In this document: piece after piece, positions 22,494 to 36,485 of the stretch
Numbering within the stretch: the stretch's first letter is position 1
How the letters are laid out: every line of letters begins with the position of its first letter
Translations under genes and position numbers: made by a program
Notes under the pieces: model-generated
Databases searched by the model: none
What the model saw: only the letters and a program-made list of their open reading frames with translations
What the model was told of the DNA's origin: nothing
NCBI GenBank assembly: GCA_037178625.1
Contig: JAWZXG010000047.1
Span: forward strand, 21,811-85,810
DNA from: Skeletonema tropicum
Lineage: Eukaryota > Bacillariophyta > Thalassiosirophyceae > Thalassiosirales > Thalassiosiraceae
Direction: 5' to 3'
DNA length: 64,000 nucleotides

Positions 22494-23965
22494 TCAAGGT
22501 GCAAGTGCAGCTTTATCGCTGCCCAAAAACCAATCATCCTCAGACTCATCAAGAAAAGTAAGGAATCCAAGCCCAGTCTCATTGTCAGGTCCTTTCACAC
22601 CGATATCTCTCACATACTTCTCATTGAGCACCTCACGGAGGCTTGCATCATGTTTGATAACGTCGCTGTACTTTCCACCCTCGGTCATTAGAGCCGCGAC
22701 CAATCCACACACGTGGGGAGCAGCCATTGAAGTTCCTATGTATTGAGAAGAGAAGGAAGCATTGATAATATTAATATTGTGAGGTAATGCTTACACAGTA
22801 ATGGTAATGCAGCAAGAATGGATTGCTTGAACTGATACTGATAGATATCACCGGGAATTCAAACTTTATGCAAATGCAAACACTATCTACCATAAGCATA
22901 AGCATAAGATCTCTCTAGACATAGACATAGTCAGACTTACCACTCATTTGATGAAGTCCTCCGCCGGGCTTGAAACTGTGGACGTCCACCCCGATACCCG
23001 CATAGTCGACTTGAGCATTGCTGTTGGAAAACCATGCAGTTGGAAGACCCTTGTACTTGCCTACTGCTGCGATGCTGATGACCTCTGGCCTCATCGCAGG
23101 ATAGCTATTCATGTGTTCATGGGAGCAGAAAAGGGCATAAGGGACGCAAGATGAAGCGTTAGATGATATGAAACTGTGAATGAGAATGAGTCCAATCGCA
23201 GTCCGCGCTGCAAACTTCTTACCTCCGTTCGTTTGTGAGAATATTGTCGTCTCCTTCGTTTCCAGCTGCGACGATCATAGGAACATTGTTCTCGTAAGCA
23301 TATTTAACAGCGCGTCCGATTTCCCAGCTTGCAAATGGACCTCCAAGAGACATGTTGATCACATCGCATCCATCTTCCACAGCCTGTCTGATAGATCTTG
23401 CAATACTGATATCTATTCCATTCCCTTCCGCACCAAATACACGATAATCGTAGATCTCTGCCTCAGGTGCCATCATGTGAATAGTGCCTGCTACATGAGT
23501 ACCATGGTCATCCTCAGATAGAGGAGTTCCATAGCGATGCCAAACTTGCTGCTTCACTTGACCATGAAAGCCGGTATGGTCAGCGTCGACTCCACTATCA
23601 ATGACAGCCACACGTACACCTTTGCCGTTCAGGCCAGCGGTGCGAAGCTTATCGGCGCCAGTCAATTTGACGCCAAGAGGGAGGTTGTCGAAGAAGGCCT
23701 CGTCTTCGACGTCCATCTGCTCAGCGCTCGCTGGCTTCCTGACGACTTTGGGTCTCGAAATCGAGTCTTGACAATCGTCAACCATGAGGAGAGGCTGCGC
23801 AGTCGCAGTCGCAGTGCTCTCAACATTGGTATCAGCGCCGATGCTGACGAATAGTGCAGAGGAGCGAGAATGTGGAATCCTTGTAGGTACAGGTCCGAAG
23901 GCGAGAGCAGTGGGTGCTACTACTGCAGCAAGAGTAAGAGTGAGGGCGATGGGAGAGATCTTCAT
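22494..23965 (-). CDS. Subtilisin-like serine protease, copy 11 (intact protein, longer introns)
   Basis: Exons 23965-23223, 23104-22941 and 22735-22494 encode the standard 382 residues. Intron 1 has one extra C (near 23204) and intron 2 an extra AC (near 22795). The upstream spacer 23966-24830 is 865 bp, with a TA expansion in the putative TATA-like stretch (near 23999) and an extra G near 24425. Confidence 0.9.
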
Positions 23966-24830
23966 GTTCTTGTTCTTGTTTATGTTAGTTTAAGTATATA
24001 TTTTGTTTGTTTGATAAATTTTATGAGAGATGGTCATTGCCTTTTGCTTTTGCGGCGCTCTTTAAACAAGATCTTGATATCCAAGATCAGCTGTGTCGTA
24101 CATCTTGAGCCAAGACCACATACTTACAGTTACAGCTGTGTCGTACATCGCTGATTGATCTTGGTACAGCAAGTAGCCAGAAAGCTTCAGCTTTCAGCTG
24201 TCAGGTGTCAGAATCTTTGTCCACATAGGTACTTACGAAGGAGTCAGTACAAAGGCAATCTGGCTTCAACTTCAACAAGGTACCTTGCTTCTCTACCACA
24301 GATAACGCAGGTACAACGCGAATGACTTCTATGTGATCTATCGAGCACCTTGCTTCTACCAGAAGATAAAATGATCGATGTGAATTCTACTATTGTACCG
24401 AGCAGCTTGCTTCTCCACGAGAAAGGCAAGTGATACATACTGAAAGAGCAGATGGCAGATGGTATTGGTATTGGTATTGGTACTGGTACGCTCAAGCTCA
24501 AGCAAATATGTGATCACTGTTGAAGAGAAAGCACGTAAGCAGAAGTATGTATTGTATGCAGTACAAGTACAAGGGAGAGATTGGAAACATAGTGTGATCT
24601 CACTTGCAATGCAATAAATGTGGCAATGTGGATTCAAGTTCAAGATCAGATTCGGATTCGGAAGATAGCAACTTATCTATTTTATCCGGATTGACGGTCA
24701 AGTTAATCTGACAGCATTGTACTGCTTACTACACTTTCACTTTCAGCTTTGACCTTTTGCTTTTGGAATCATCACATTCATATACATATACCAAGAGGAA
24801 GGAGAGGACACATCTCGATCTCGATCTCAA

Positions 24831-26299
24831 TCAAGGTGCAAGTGCAGCTTTATCGCTGCCCAAAAACCAATCATCCTCAGACTCATCAAGAAAAGTAAGG
24901 AATCCAAGCCCAGTCTCATTGTCAGGTCCTTTCACACCGATATCTCTCACATACTTCTCATTGAGCACCTCACGGAGGCTTGCATCATGTTTGATAACGT
25001 CGCTGTACTTTCCACCCTCGGTCATTAGAGCCGCGACCAATCCACACACGTGGGGAGCAGCCATTGAAGTTCCTATGTATTGAGAAGAGAAGGAAGCATT
25101 GATAATATTAATATTGTGAGGTAATGCTTACAGTAATGGTAATGCAGCAAGAATGGATTGCTTGAACTGATACTGATAGATATCACCGGGAATTCAAACT
25201 TTATGCAAATGCAAACACTATCTACCATAAGCATAAGCATAAGATCTCTCTAGACATAGACATAGTCAGACTTACCACTCATTTGATGAAGTCCTCCGCC
25301 GGGCTTGAAACTGTGGACGTCCACCCCGATACCCGCATAGTCGACTTGAGCATTGCTGTTGGAAAACCATGCAGTTGGAAGACCCTTGTACTTGCCTACT
25401 GCTGCGATGCTGATGACCTCTGGCCTCATCGCAGGATAGCTATTCATGTGTTCATGGGAGCAGAAAAGGGCATAAGGGACGCAAGATGAAGCGTTAGATG
25501 ATATGAAACTGTGAATGAGAATGAGTCCAATCGCAGTCGCGCTGCAAACTTCTTACCTCCGTTCGTTTGTGAGAATATTGTCGTCTCCTTCGTTTCCAGC
25601 TGCGACGATCATAGGAACATTGTTCTCGTAAGCATATTTAACAGCGCGTCCGATTTCCCAGCTTGCAAATGGACCTCCAAGAGACATGTTGATCACATCG
25701 CATCCATCTTCCACAGCCTGTCTGATAGATCTTGCAATACTGATATCTATTCCATTCCCTTCCGCACCAAATACACGATAATCGTAGATCTCTGCCTCAG
25801 GTGCCATCATGTGAATAGTGCCTGCTACATGAGTACCATGGTCATCCTCAGATAGAGGAGTTCCATAGCGATGCCAAACTTGCTGCTTCACTTGACCATG
25901 AAAGCCGGTATGGTCAGCGTCGACTCCACTATCAATGACAGCCACACGTACACCTTTGCCGTTCAGGCCAGCGGTGCGAAGCTTATCGGCGCCAGTCAAT
26001 TTGACGCCAAGAGGGAGGTTGTCGAAGAAGGCCTCGTCTTCGACGTCCATCTGCTCAGCGCTCGCTGGCTTCCTGACGACTTTGGGTCTCGAAATCGAGT
26101 CTTGACAATCGTCAACCATGAGGAGAGGCTGCGCAGTCGCAGTCGCAGTGCTCTCAACATTGGTATCAGCGCCGATGCTGACGAATAGTGCAGAGGAGCG
26201 AGAATGTGGAATCCTTGTAGGTACAGGTCCGAAGGCGAGAGCAGTGGGTGCTACTACTGCAGCAAGAGTAAGAGTGAGGGCGATGGGAGAGATCTTCAT
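24831..26299 (-). CDS. Subtilisin-like serine protease, copy 12 (intact)
   Basis: Exons 26299-25557, 25439-25276 and 25072-24831; product identical to the reference. The spacer 26300-27161 is standard. Confidence 0.92.
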
Positions 26300-27161
26300 G
26301 TTCTTGTTCTTGTTTATGTTAGTTTAAGTATATTTTGTTTGTTTGATAAATTTTATGAGAGATGGTCATTGCCTTTTGCTTTTGCGGCGCTCTTTAAACA
26401 AGATCTTGATATCCAAGATCAGCTGTGTCGTACATCTTGAGCCAAGACCACATACTTACAGTTACAGCTGTGTCGTACATCGCTGATTGATCTTGGTACA
26501 GCAAGTAGCCAGAAAGCTTCAGCTTTCAGCTGTCAGGTGTCAGAATCTTTGTCCACATAGGTACTTACGAAGGAGTCAGTACAAAGGCAATCTGGCTTCA
26601 ACTTCAACAAGGTACCTTGCTTCTCTACCACAGATAACGCAGGTACAACGCGAATGACTTCTATGTGATCTATCGAGCACCTTGCTTCTACCAGAAGATA
26701 AAATGATCGATGTGAATTCTACTATTGTACCGAGCAGCTTGCTTCTCCACGAGAAAGCAAGTGATACATACTGAAAGAGCAGATGGCAGATGGTATTGGT
26801 ATTGGTATTGGTACTGGTACGCTCAAGCTCAAGCAAATATGTGATCACTGTTGAAGAGAAAGCACGTAAGCAGAAGTATGTATTGTATGCAGTACAAGTA
26901 CAAGGGAGAGATTGGAAACATAGTGTGATCTCACTTGCAATGCAATAAATGTGGCAATGTGGATTCAAGTTCAAGATCAGATTCGGATTCGGAAGATAGC
27001 AACTTATCTATTTTATCCGGATTGACGGTCAAGTTAATCTGACAGCATTGTACTGCTTACTACACTTTCACTTTCAGCTTTGACCTTTTGCTTTTGGAAT
27101 CATCACATTCATATACATATACCAAGAGGAAGGAGAGGACACATCTCGATCTCGATCTCAA

Positions 27162-28631
27162 TCAAGGTGCAAGTGCAGCTTTATCGCTGCCCAAAAACCA
27201 ATCATCCTCAGACTCATCAAGAAAAGTAAGGAATCCAAGCCCAGTCTCATTGTCAGGTCCTTTCACACCGATATCTCTCACATACTTCTCATTGAGCACC
27301 TCACGGAGGCTTGCATCATGTTTGATAACGTCGCTGTACTTTCCACCCTCGGTCATTAGAGCCGCGACCAATCCACACACGTGGGGAGCAGCCATTGAAG
27401 TTCCTATGTATTGAGAAGAGAAGGAAGCATTGATAATATTAATATTGTGAGGTAATGCTTACAGTAATGGTAATGCAGCAAGAATGGATTGCTTGAACTG
27501 ATACTGATAGATATCACCGGGAATTCAAACTTTATGCAAATGCAAACACTATCTACCATAAGCATAAGCATAAGATCTCTCTAGACATAGACATAGTCAG
27601 ACTTACCACTCATTTGATGAAGTCCTCCGCCGGGCTTGAAACTGTGGGACGTCCACCCCGATACCCGCATAGTCGACTTGAGCATTGCTGTTGGAAAACC
27701 ATGCAGTTGGAAGACCCTTGTACTTGCCTACTGCTGCGATGCTGATGACCTCTGGCCTCATCGCAGGATAGCTATTCATGTGTTCATGGGAGCAGAAAAG
27801 GGCATAAGGGACGCAAGATGAAGCGTTAGATGATATGAAACTGTGAATGAGAATGAGTCCAATCGCAGTCGCGCTGCAAACTTCTTACCTCCGTTCGTTT
27901 GTGAGAATATTGTCGTCTCCTTCGTTTCCAGCTGCGACGATCATAGGAACATTGTTCTCGTAAGCATATTTAACAGCGCGTCCGATTTCCCAGCTTGCAA
28001 ATGGACCTCCAAGAGACATGTTGATCACATCGCATCCATCTTCCACAGCCTGTCTGATAGATCTTGCAATACTGATATCTATTCCATTCCCTTCCGCACC
28101 AAATACACGATAATCGTAGATCTCTGCCTCAGGTGCCATCATGTGAATAGTGCCTGCTACATGAGTACCATGGTCATCCTCAGATAGAGGAGTTCCATAG
28201 CGATGCCAAACTTGCTGCTTCACTTGACCATGAAAGCCGGTATGGTCAGCGTCGACTCCACTATCAATGACAGCCACACGTACACCTTTGCCGTTCAGGC
28301 CAGCGGTGCGAAGCTTATCGGCGCCAGTCAATTTGACGCCAAGAGGGAGGTTGTCGAAGAAGGCCTCGTCTTCGACGTCCATCTGCTCAGCGCTCGCTGG
28401 CTTCCTGACGACTTTGGGTCTCGAAATCGAGTCTTGACAATCGTCAACCATGAGGAGAGGCTGCGCAGTCGCAGTCGCAGTGCTCTCAACATTGGTATCA
28501 GCGCCGATGCTGACGAATAGTGCAGAGGAGCGAGAATGTGGAATCCTTGTAGGTACAGGTCCGAAGGCGAGAGCAGTGGGTGCTACTACTGCAGCAAGAG
28601 TAAGAGTGAGGGCGATGGGAGAGATCTTCAT
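27162..28631 (-). pseudogene. Subtilisin-like serine protease, copy 13 (frameshift in exon 2)
   Basis: Exons 28631-27889, 27771-27607 and 27403-27162. A single extra G at 27646-27648 shifts exon 2 about 14 codons before the intron 2 donor. Everything else matches the reference, so one base call decides whether this copy is functional. The spacer 28632-29493 is standard. Confidence 0.75.
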
Positions 28632-29493
28632 GTTCTTGTTCTTGTTTATGTTAGTTTAAGTATATTTTGTTTGTTTGATAAATTTTATGAGAGATGGTCA
28701 TTGCCTTTTGCTTTTGCGGCGCTCTTTAAACAAGATCTTGATATCCAAGATCAGCTGTGTCGTACATCTTGAGCCAAGACCACATACTTACAGTTACAGC
28801 TGTGTCGTACATCGCTGATTGATCTTGGTACAGCAAGTAGCCAGAAAGCTTCAGCTTTCAGCTGTCAGGTGTCAGAATCTTTGTCCACATAGGTACTTAC
28901 GAAGGAGTCAGTACAAAGGCAATCTGGCTTCAACTTCAACAAGGTACCTTGCTTCTCTACCACAGATAACGCAGGTACAACGCGAATGACTTCTATGTGA
29001 TCTATCGAGCACCTTGCTTCTACCAGAAGATAAAATGATCGATGTGAATTCTACTATTGTACCGAGCAGCTTGCTTCTCCACGAGAAAGCAAGTGATACA
29101 TACTGAAAGAGCAGATGGCAGATGGTATTGGTATTGGTATTGGTACTGGTACGCTCAAGCTCAAGCAAATATGTGATCACTGTTGAAGAGAAAGCACGTA
29201 AGCAGAAGTATGTATTGTATGCAGTACAAGTACAAGGGAGAGATTGGAAACATAGTGTGATCTCACTTGCAATGCAATAAATGTGGCAATGTGGATTCAA
29301 GTTCAAGATCAGATTCGGATTCGGAAGATAGCAACTTATCTATTTTATCCGGATTGACGGTCAAGTTAATCTGACAGCATTGTACTGCTTACTACACTTT
29401 CACTTTCAGCTTTGACCTTTTGCTTTTGGAATCATCACATTCATATACATATACCAAGAGGAAGGAGAGGACACATCTCGATCTCGATCTCAA

Positions 29494-30962
29494 TCAAGGT
29501 GCAAGTGCAGCTTTATCGCTGCCCAAAAACCAATCATCCTCAGACTCATCAAGAAAAGTAAGGAATCCAAGCCCAGTCTCATTGTCAGGTCCTTTCACAC
29601 CGATATCTCTCACATACTTCTCATTGAGCACCTCACGGAGGCTTGCATCATGTTTGATAACGTCGCTGTACTTTCCACCCTCGGTCATTAGAGCCGCGAC
29701 CAATCCACACACGTGGGGAGCAGCCATTGAAGTTCCTATGTATTGAGAAGAGAAGGAAGCATTGATAATATTAATATTGTGAGGTAATGCTTACAGTAAT
29801 GGTAATGCAGCAAGAATGGATTGCTTGAACTGATACTGATAGATATCACCGGGAATTCAAACTTTATGCAAATGCAAACACTATCTACCATAAGCATAAG
29901 CATAAGATCTCTCTAGACATAGACATAGTCAGACTTACCACTCATTTGATGAAGTCCTCCGCCGGGCTTGAAACTGTGGACGTCCACCCCGATACCCGCA
30001 TAGTCGACTTGAGCATTGCTGTTGGAAAACCATGCAGTTGGAAGACCCTTGTACTTGCCTACTGCTGCGATGCTGATGACCTCTGGCCTCATCGCAGGAT
30101 AGCTATTCATGTGTTCATGGGAGCAGAAAAGGGCATAAGGGACGCAAGATGAAGCGTTAGATGATATGAAACTGTGAATGAGAATGAGTCCAATCGCAGT
30201 CGCGCTGCAAACTTCTTACCTCCGTTCGTTTGTGAGAATATTGTCGTCTCCTTCGTTTCCAGCTGCGACGATCATAGGAACATTGTTCTCGTAAGCATAT
30301 TTAACAGCGCGTCCGATTTCCCAGCTTGCAAATGGACCTCCAAGAGACATGTTGATCACATCGCATCCATCTTCCACAGCCTGTCTGATAGATCTTGCAA
30401 TACTGATATCTATTCCATTCCCTTCCGCACCAAATACACGATAATCGTAGATCTCTGCCTCAGGTGCCATCATGTGAATAGTGCCTGCTACATGAGTACC
30501 ATGGTCATCCTCAGATAGAGGAGTTCCATAGCGATGCCAAACTTGCTGCTTCACTTGACCATGAAAGCCGGTATGGTCAGCGTCGACTCCACTATCAATG
30601 ACAGCCACACGTACACCTTTGCCGTTCAGGCCAGCGGTGCGAAGCTTATCGGCGCCAGTCAATTTGACGCCAAGAGGGAGGTTGTCGAAGAAGGCCTCGT
30701 CTTCGACGTCCATCTGCTCAGCGCTCGCTGGCTTCCTGACGACTTTGGGTCTCGAAATCGAGTCTTGACAATCGTCAACCATGAGGAGAGGCTGCGCAGT
30801 CGCAGTCGCAGTGCTCTCAACATTGGTATCAGCGCCGATGCTGACGAATAGTGCAGAGGAGCGAGAATGTGGAATCCTTGTAGGTACAGGTCCGAAGGCG
30901 AGAGCAGTGGGTGCTACTACTGCAGCAAGAGTAAGAGTGAGGGCGATGGGAGAGATCTTCAT
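29494..30962 (-). CDS. Subtilisin-like serine protease, copy 14 (intact)
   Basis: Exons 30962-30220, 30102-29939 and 29735-29494; product identical to the reference. The spacer 30963-31824 is standard. Confidence 0.92.
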
Positions 30963-31824
30963 GTTCTTGTTCTTGTTTATGTTAGTTTAAGTATATTTTG
31001 TTTGTTTGATAAATTTTATGAGAGATGGTCATTGCCTTTTGCTTTTGCGGCGCTCTTTAAACAAGATCTTGATATCCAAGATCAGCTGTGTCGTACATCT
31101 TGAGCCAAGACCACATACTTACAGTTACAGCTGTGTCGTACATCGCTGATTGATCTTGGTACAGCAAGTAGCCAGAAAGCTTCAGCTTTCAGCTGTCAGG
31201 TGTCAGAATCTTTGTCCACATAGGTACTTACGAAGGAGTCAGTACAAAGGCAATCTGGCTTCAACTTCAACAAGGTACCTTGCTTCTCTACCACAGATAA
31301 CGCAGGTACAACGCGAATGACTTCTATGTGATCTATCGAGCACCTTGCTTCTACCAGAAGATAAAATGATCGATGTGAATTCTACTATTGTACCGAGCAG
31401 CTTGCTTCTCCACGAGAAAGCAAGTGATACATACTGAAAGAGCAGATGGCAGATGGTATTGGTATTGGTATTGGTACTGGTACGCTCAAGCTCAAGCAAA
31501 TATGTGATCACTGTTGAAGAGAAAGCACGTAAGCAGAAGTATGTATTGTATGCAGTACAAGTACAAGGGAGAGATTGGAAACATAGTGTGATCTCACTTG
31601 CAATGCAATAAATGTGGCAATGTGGATTCAAGTTCAAGATCAGATTCGGATTCGGAAGATAGCAACTTATCTATTTTATCCGGATTGACGGTCAAGTTAA
31701 TCTGACAGCATTGTACTGCTTACTACACTTTCACTTTCAGCTTTGACCTTTTGCTTTTGGAATCATCACATTCATATACATATACCAAGAGGAAGGAGAG
31801 GACACATCTCGATCTCGATCTCAA

Positions 31825-33294
31825 TCAAGGTGCAAGTGCAGCTTTATCGCTGCCCAAAAACCAATCATCCTCAGACTCATCAAGAAAAGTAAGGAATCCA
31901 AGCCCAGTCTCATTGTCAGGTCCTTTCACACCGATATCTCTCACATACTTCTCATTGAGCACCTCACGGAGGCTTGCATCATGTTTGATAACGTCGCTGT
32001 ACTTTCCACCCTCGGTCATTAGAGCCGCGACCAATCCACACACGTGGGGAGCAGCCATTGAAGTTCCTATGTATTGAGAAGAGAAGGAAGCATTGATAAT
32101 ATTAATATTGTGAGGTAATGCTTACAGTAATGGTAATGCAGCAAGAATGGATTGCTTGAACTGATACTGATAGATATCACCGGGAATTCAAACTTTATGC
32201 AAATGCAAACACTATCTACCATAAGCATAAGCATAAGATCTCTCTAGACATAGACATAGTCAGACTTACCACTCATTTGATGAAGTCCTCCGCCGGGCTT
32301 GAAACTGTGGACGTCCACCCCGATACCCGCATAGTCGACTTGAGCATTGCTGTTGGAAAACCATGCAGTTGGAAGACCCTTGTACTTGCCTACTGCTGCG
32401 ATGCTGATGACCTCTGGCCTCATCGCAGGATAGCTATTCATGTGTTCATGGGAGCAGAAAAGGGCATAAGGGACGCAAGATGAAGCGTTAGATGATATGA
32501 AACTGTGAATGAGAATGAGTCCAATCGCAGTCGCGCTGCAAACTTCTTACCTCCGTTCGTTTGTGAGAATATTGTCGTCTCCTTCGTTTCCAGCTGCGAC
32601 GATCATAGGAACATTGTTCTCGTAAGCATATTTAACAGCGCGTCCGATTTCCCAGCTTGCAAATGGACCTCCAAGAGACATGTTGATCACATCGCATCCA
32701 TCTTCCACAGCCTGTCTGATAGATCTTGCAATACTGATATCTATTCCATTCCCTTCCGCACCAAATACACGATAATCGTAGATCTCTGCCTCAGGTGCCA
32801 TCATGTGAATAGTGCCTGCTACATGAGTACCATGGTCATCCTCAGATAGAGGAGTTCCATAGCGATGCCAAACTTGCTGCTTCACTTGACCATGAAAGCC
32901 GGTATGGTCAGCGTCGACTCCACTATCAATGACAGCCACACGTACACCTTTGCCGTTCAGGCCAGCGGTGCGAAGCTTATCGGCGCCAGTCAATTTGACG
33001 CCAAGAGGGAGGTTGTCGAAGAAGGCCTCGTCTTCGACGTCCATCTGCTCAGCGCTCGCTGGCTTCCTGACGACTTTGGGTCTCGAAATCGAGTCTTGAC
33101 AATCGTCAACCATGAGGAGAGGCTGCGCAGTCGCAGTCGCAGTGCTCTCAACATTGGTATCAGCGCCGATGCTGACGAATAGTGCAGAGGAGCGAGAATG
33201 TGGAATCCTTGTAGGTACAGGTCCGAAAGGCGAGAGCAGTGGGTGCTACTACTGCAGCAAGAGTAAGAGTGAGGGCGATGGGAGAGATCTTCAT
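31825..33294 (-). pseudogene. Subtilisin-like serine protease, copy 15 (frameshift at the signal-peptide boundary)
   Basis: Exons 33294-32551, 32433-32270 and 32066-31825. One extra A at 33226-33228 shifts the frame at about residue 23, the predicted cleavage point. If translation began at Met61 (33113) instead, the full catalytic domain would be made without any targeting sequence. The spacer 33295-34156 is standard. Confidence 0.75.
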
Positions 33295-34156
33295 GTTCTT
33301 GTTCTTGTTTATGTTAGTTTAAGTATATTTTGTTTGTTTGATAAATTTTATGAGAGATGGTCATTGCCTTTTGCTTTTGCGGCGCTCTTTAAACAAGATC
33401 TTGATATCCAAGATCAGCTGTGTCGTACATCTTGAGCCAAGACCACATACTTACAGTTACAGCTGTGTCGTACATCGCTGATTGATCTTGGTACAGCAAG
33501 TAGCCAGAAAGCTTCAGCTTTCAGCTGTCAGGTGTCAGAATCTTTGTCCACATAGGTACTTACGAAGGAGTCAGTACAAAGGCAATCTGGCTTCAACTTC
33601 AACAAGGTACCTTGCTTCTCTACCACAGATAACGCAGGTACAACGCGAATGACTTCTATGTGATCTATCGAGCACCTTGCTTCTACCAGAAGATAAAATG
33701 ATCGATGTGAATTCTACTATTGTACCGAGCAGCTTGCTTCTCCACGAGAAAGCAAGTGATACATACTGAAAGAGCAGATGGCAGATGGTATTGGTATTGG
33801 TATTGGTACTGGTACGCTCAAGCTCAAGCAAATATGTGATCACTGTTGAAGAGAAAGCACGTAAGCAGAAGTATGTATTGTATGCAGTACAAGTACAAGG
33901 GAGAGATTGGAAACATAGTGTGATCTCACTTGCAATGCAATAAATGTGGCAATGTGGATTCAAGTTCAAGATCAGATTCGGATTCGGAAGATAGCAACTT
34001 ATCTATTTTATCCGGATTGACGGTCAAGTTAATCTGACAGCATTGTACTGCTTACTACACTTTCACTTTCAGCTTTGACCTTTTGCTTTTGGAATCATCA
34101 CATTCATATACATATACCAAGAGGAAGGAGAGGACACATCTCGATCTCGATCTCAA

Positions 34157-35624
34157 TCAAGGTGCAAGTGCAGCTTTATCGCTGCCCAAAAACCAATCAT
34201 CCTCAGACTCATCAAGAAAAGTAAGGAATCCAAGCCCAGTCTCATTGTCAGGTCCTTTCACACCGATATCTCTCACATACTTCTCATTGAGCACCTCACG
34301 GAGGCTTGCATCATGTTTGATAACGTCGCTGTACTTTCCACCCTCGGTCATTAGAGCCGCGACCAATCCACACACGTGGGGAGCAGCCATTGAAGTTCCT
34401 ATGTATTGAGAAGAGAAGGAAGCATTGATAATATTAATATTGTGAGGTAATGCTTACAGTAATGGTAATGCAGCAAGAATGGATTGCTTGAACTGATACT
34501 GATAGATATCACCGGGAATTCAAACTTTATGCAAATGCAAACACTATCTACCATAAGCATAAGCATAAGATCTCTCTAGACATAGACATAGTCAGACTTA
34601 CCACTCATTTGATGAAGTCCTCCGCCGGGCTTGAAACTGTGGACGTCCACCCCGATACCCGCATAGTCGACTTGAGCATTGCTGTTGGAAAACCATGCAG
34701 TTGGAAGACCCTTGTACTTGCCTACTGCTGCGATGCTGATGACCTCTGGCCTCATCGCAGGATAGCTATTCATGTGTTCATGGGAGCAGAAAAGGGCATA
34801 AGGGACGCAAGATGAAGCGTTAGATGATATGAAACTGTGAATGAGAATGAGTCCAATCGCAGTCGCGCTGCAAACTTCTTACCTCCGTTCGTTTGTGAGA
34901 ATATTGTCGTCTCCTTCGTTTCCAGCTGCGACGATCATAGGAACATTGTTCTCGTAAGCATATTTAACAGCGCGTCCGATTTCCCAGCTTGCAAATGGAC
35001 CTCCAAGAGACATGTTGATCACATCGCATCCATCTTCCACAGCCTGTCTGATAGATCTTGCAATACTGATATCTATTCCATTCCCTTCCGCACCAAATAC
35101 ACGATAATCGTAGATCTCTGCCTCAGGTGCCATCATGTGAATAGTGCCTGCTACATGAGTACCATGGTCATCCTCAGATAGAGGAGTTCCATAGCGATGC
35201 CAAACTTGCTGCTTCACTTGACCATGAAAGCCGGTATGGTCAGCGTCGACTCCACTATCAATGACAGCCACACGTACACCTTTGCCGTTCAGGCAGCGGT
35301 GCGAAGCTTATCGGCGCCAGTCAATTTGACGCCAAGAGGGAGGTTGTCGAAGAAGGCCTCGTCTTCGACGTCCATCTGCTCAGCGCTCGCTGGCTTCCTG
35401 ACGACTTTGGGTCTCGAAATCGAGTCTTGACAATCGTCAACCATGAGGAGAGGCTGCGCAGTCGCAGTCGCAGTGCTCTCAACATTGGTATCAGCGCCGA
35501 TGCTGACGAATAGTGCAGAGGAGCGAGAATGTGGAATCCTTGTAGGTACAGGTCCGAAGGCGAGAGCAGTGGGTGCTACTACTGCAGCAAGAGTAAGAGT
35601 GAGGGCGATGGGAGAGATCTTCAT
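34157..35624 (-). pseudogene. Subtilisin-like serine protease, copy 16 (frameshift before the catalytic Asp)
   Basis: Exons 35624-34883, 34765-34602 and 34398-34157. One C is missing at 35293-35295, shifting the frame at about residue 110, 13 residues before the catalytic Asp. It is the only copy with a net single-base deletion in coding sequence. The upstream spacer 35625-36485 is 861 bp (one T missing near 36412). Confidence 0.75.
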
Positions 35625-36485
35625 GTTCTTGTTCTTGTTTATGTTAGTTTAAGTATATTTTGTTTGTTTGATAAATTTTATGAGAGATGGTCATTGCCTT
35701 TTGCTTTTGCGGCGCTCTTTAAACAAGATCTTGATATCCAAGATCAGCTGTGTCGTACATCTTGAGCCAAGACCACATACTTACAGTTACAGCTGTGTCG
35801 TACATCGCTGATTGATCTTGGTACAGCAAGTAGCCAGAAAGCTTCAGCTTTCAGCTGTCAGGTGTCAGAATCTTTGTCCACATAGGTACTTACGAAGGAG
35901 TCAGTACAAAGGCAATCTGGCTTCAACTTCAACAAGGTACCTTGCTTCTCTACCACAGATAACGCAGGTACAACGCGAATGACTTCTATGTGATCTATCG
36001 AGCACCTTGCTTCTACCAGAAGATAAAATGATCGATGTGAATTCTACTATTGTACCGAGCAGCTTGCTTCTCCACGAGAAAGCAAGTGATACATACTGAA
36101 AGAGCAGATGGCAGATGGTATTGGTATTGGTATTGGTACTGGTACGCTCAAGCTCAAGCAAATATGTGATCACTGTTGAAGAGAAAGCACGTAAGCAGAA
36201 GTATGTATTGTATGCAGTACAAGTACAAGGGAGAGATTGGAAACATAGTGTGATCTCACTTGCAATGCAATAAATGTGGCAATGTGGATTCAAGTTCAAG
36301 ATCAGATTCGGATTCGGAAGATAGCAACTTATCTATTTTATCCGGATTGACGGTCAAGTTAATCTGACAGCATTGTACTGCTTACTACACTTTCACTTTC
36401 AGCTTTGACCTTTGCTTTTGGAATCATCACATTCATATACATATACCAAGAGGAAGGAGAGGACACATCTCGATCTCGATCTCAA

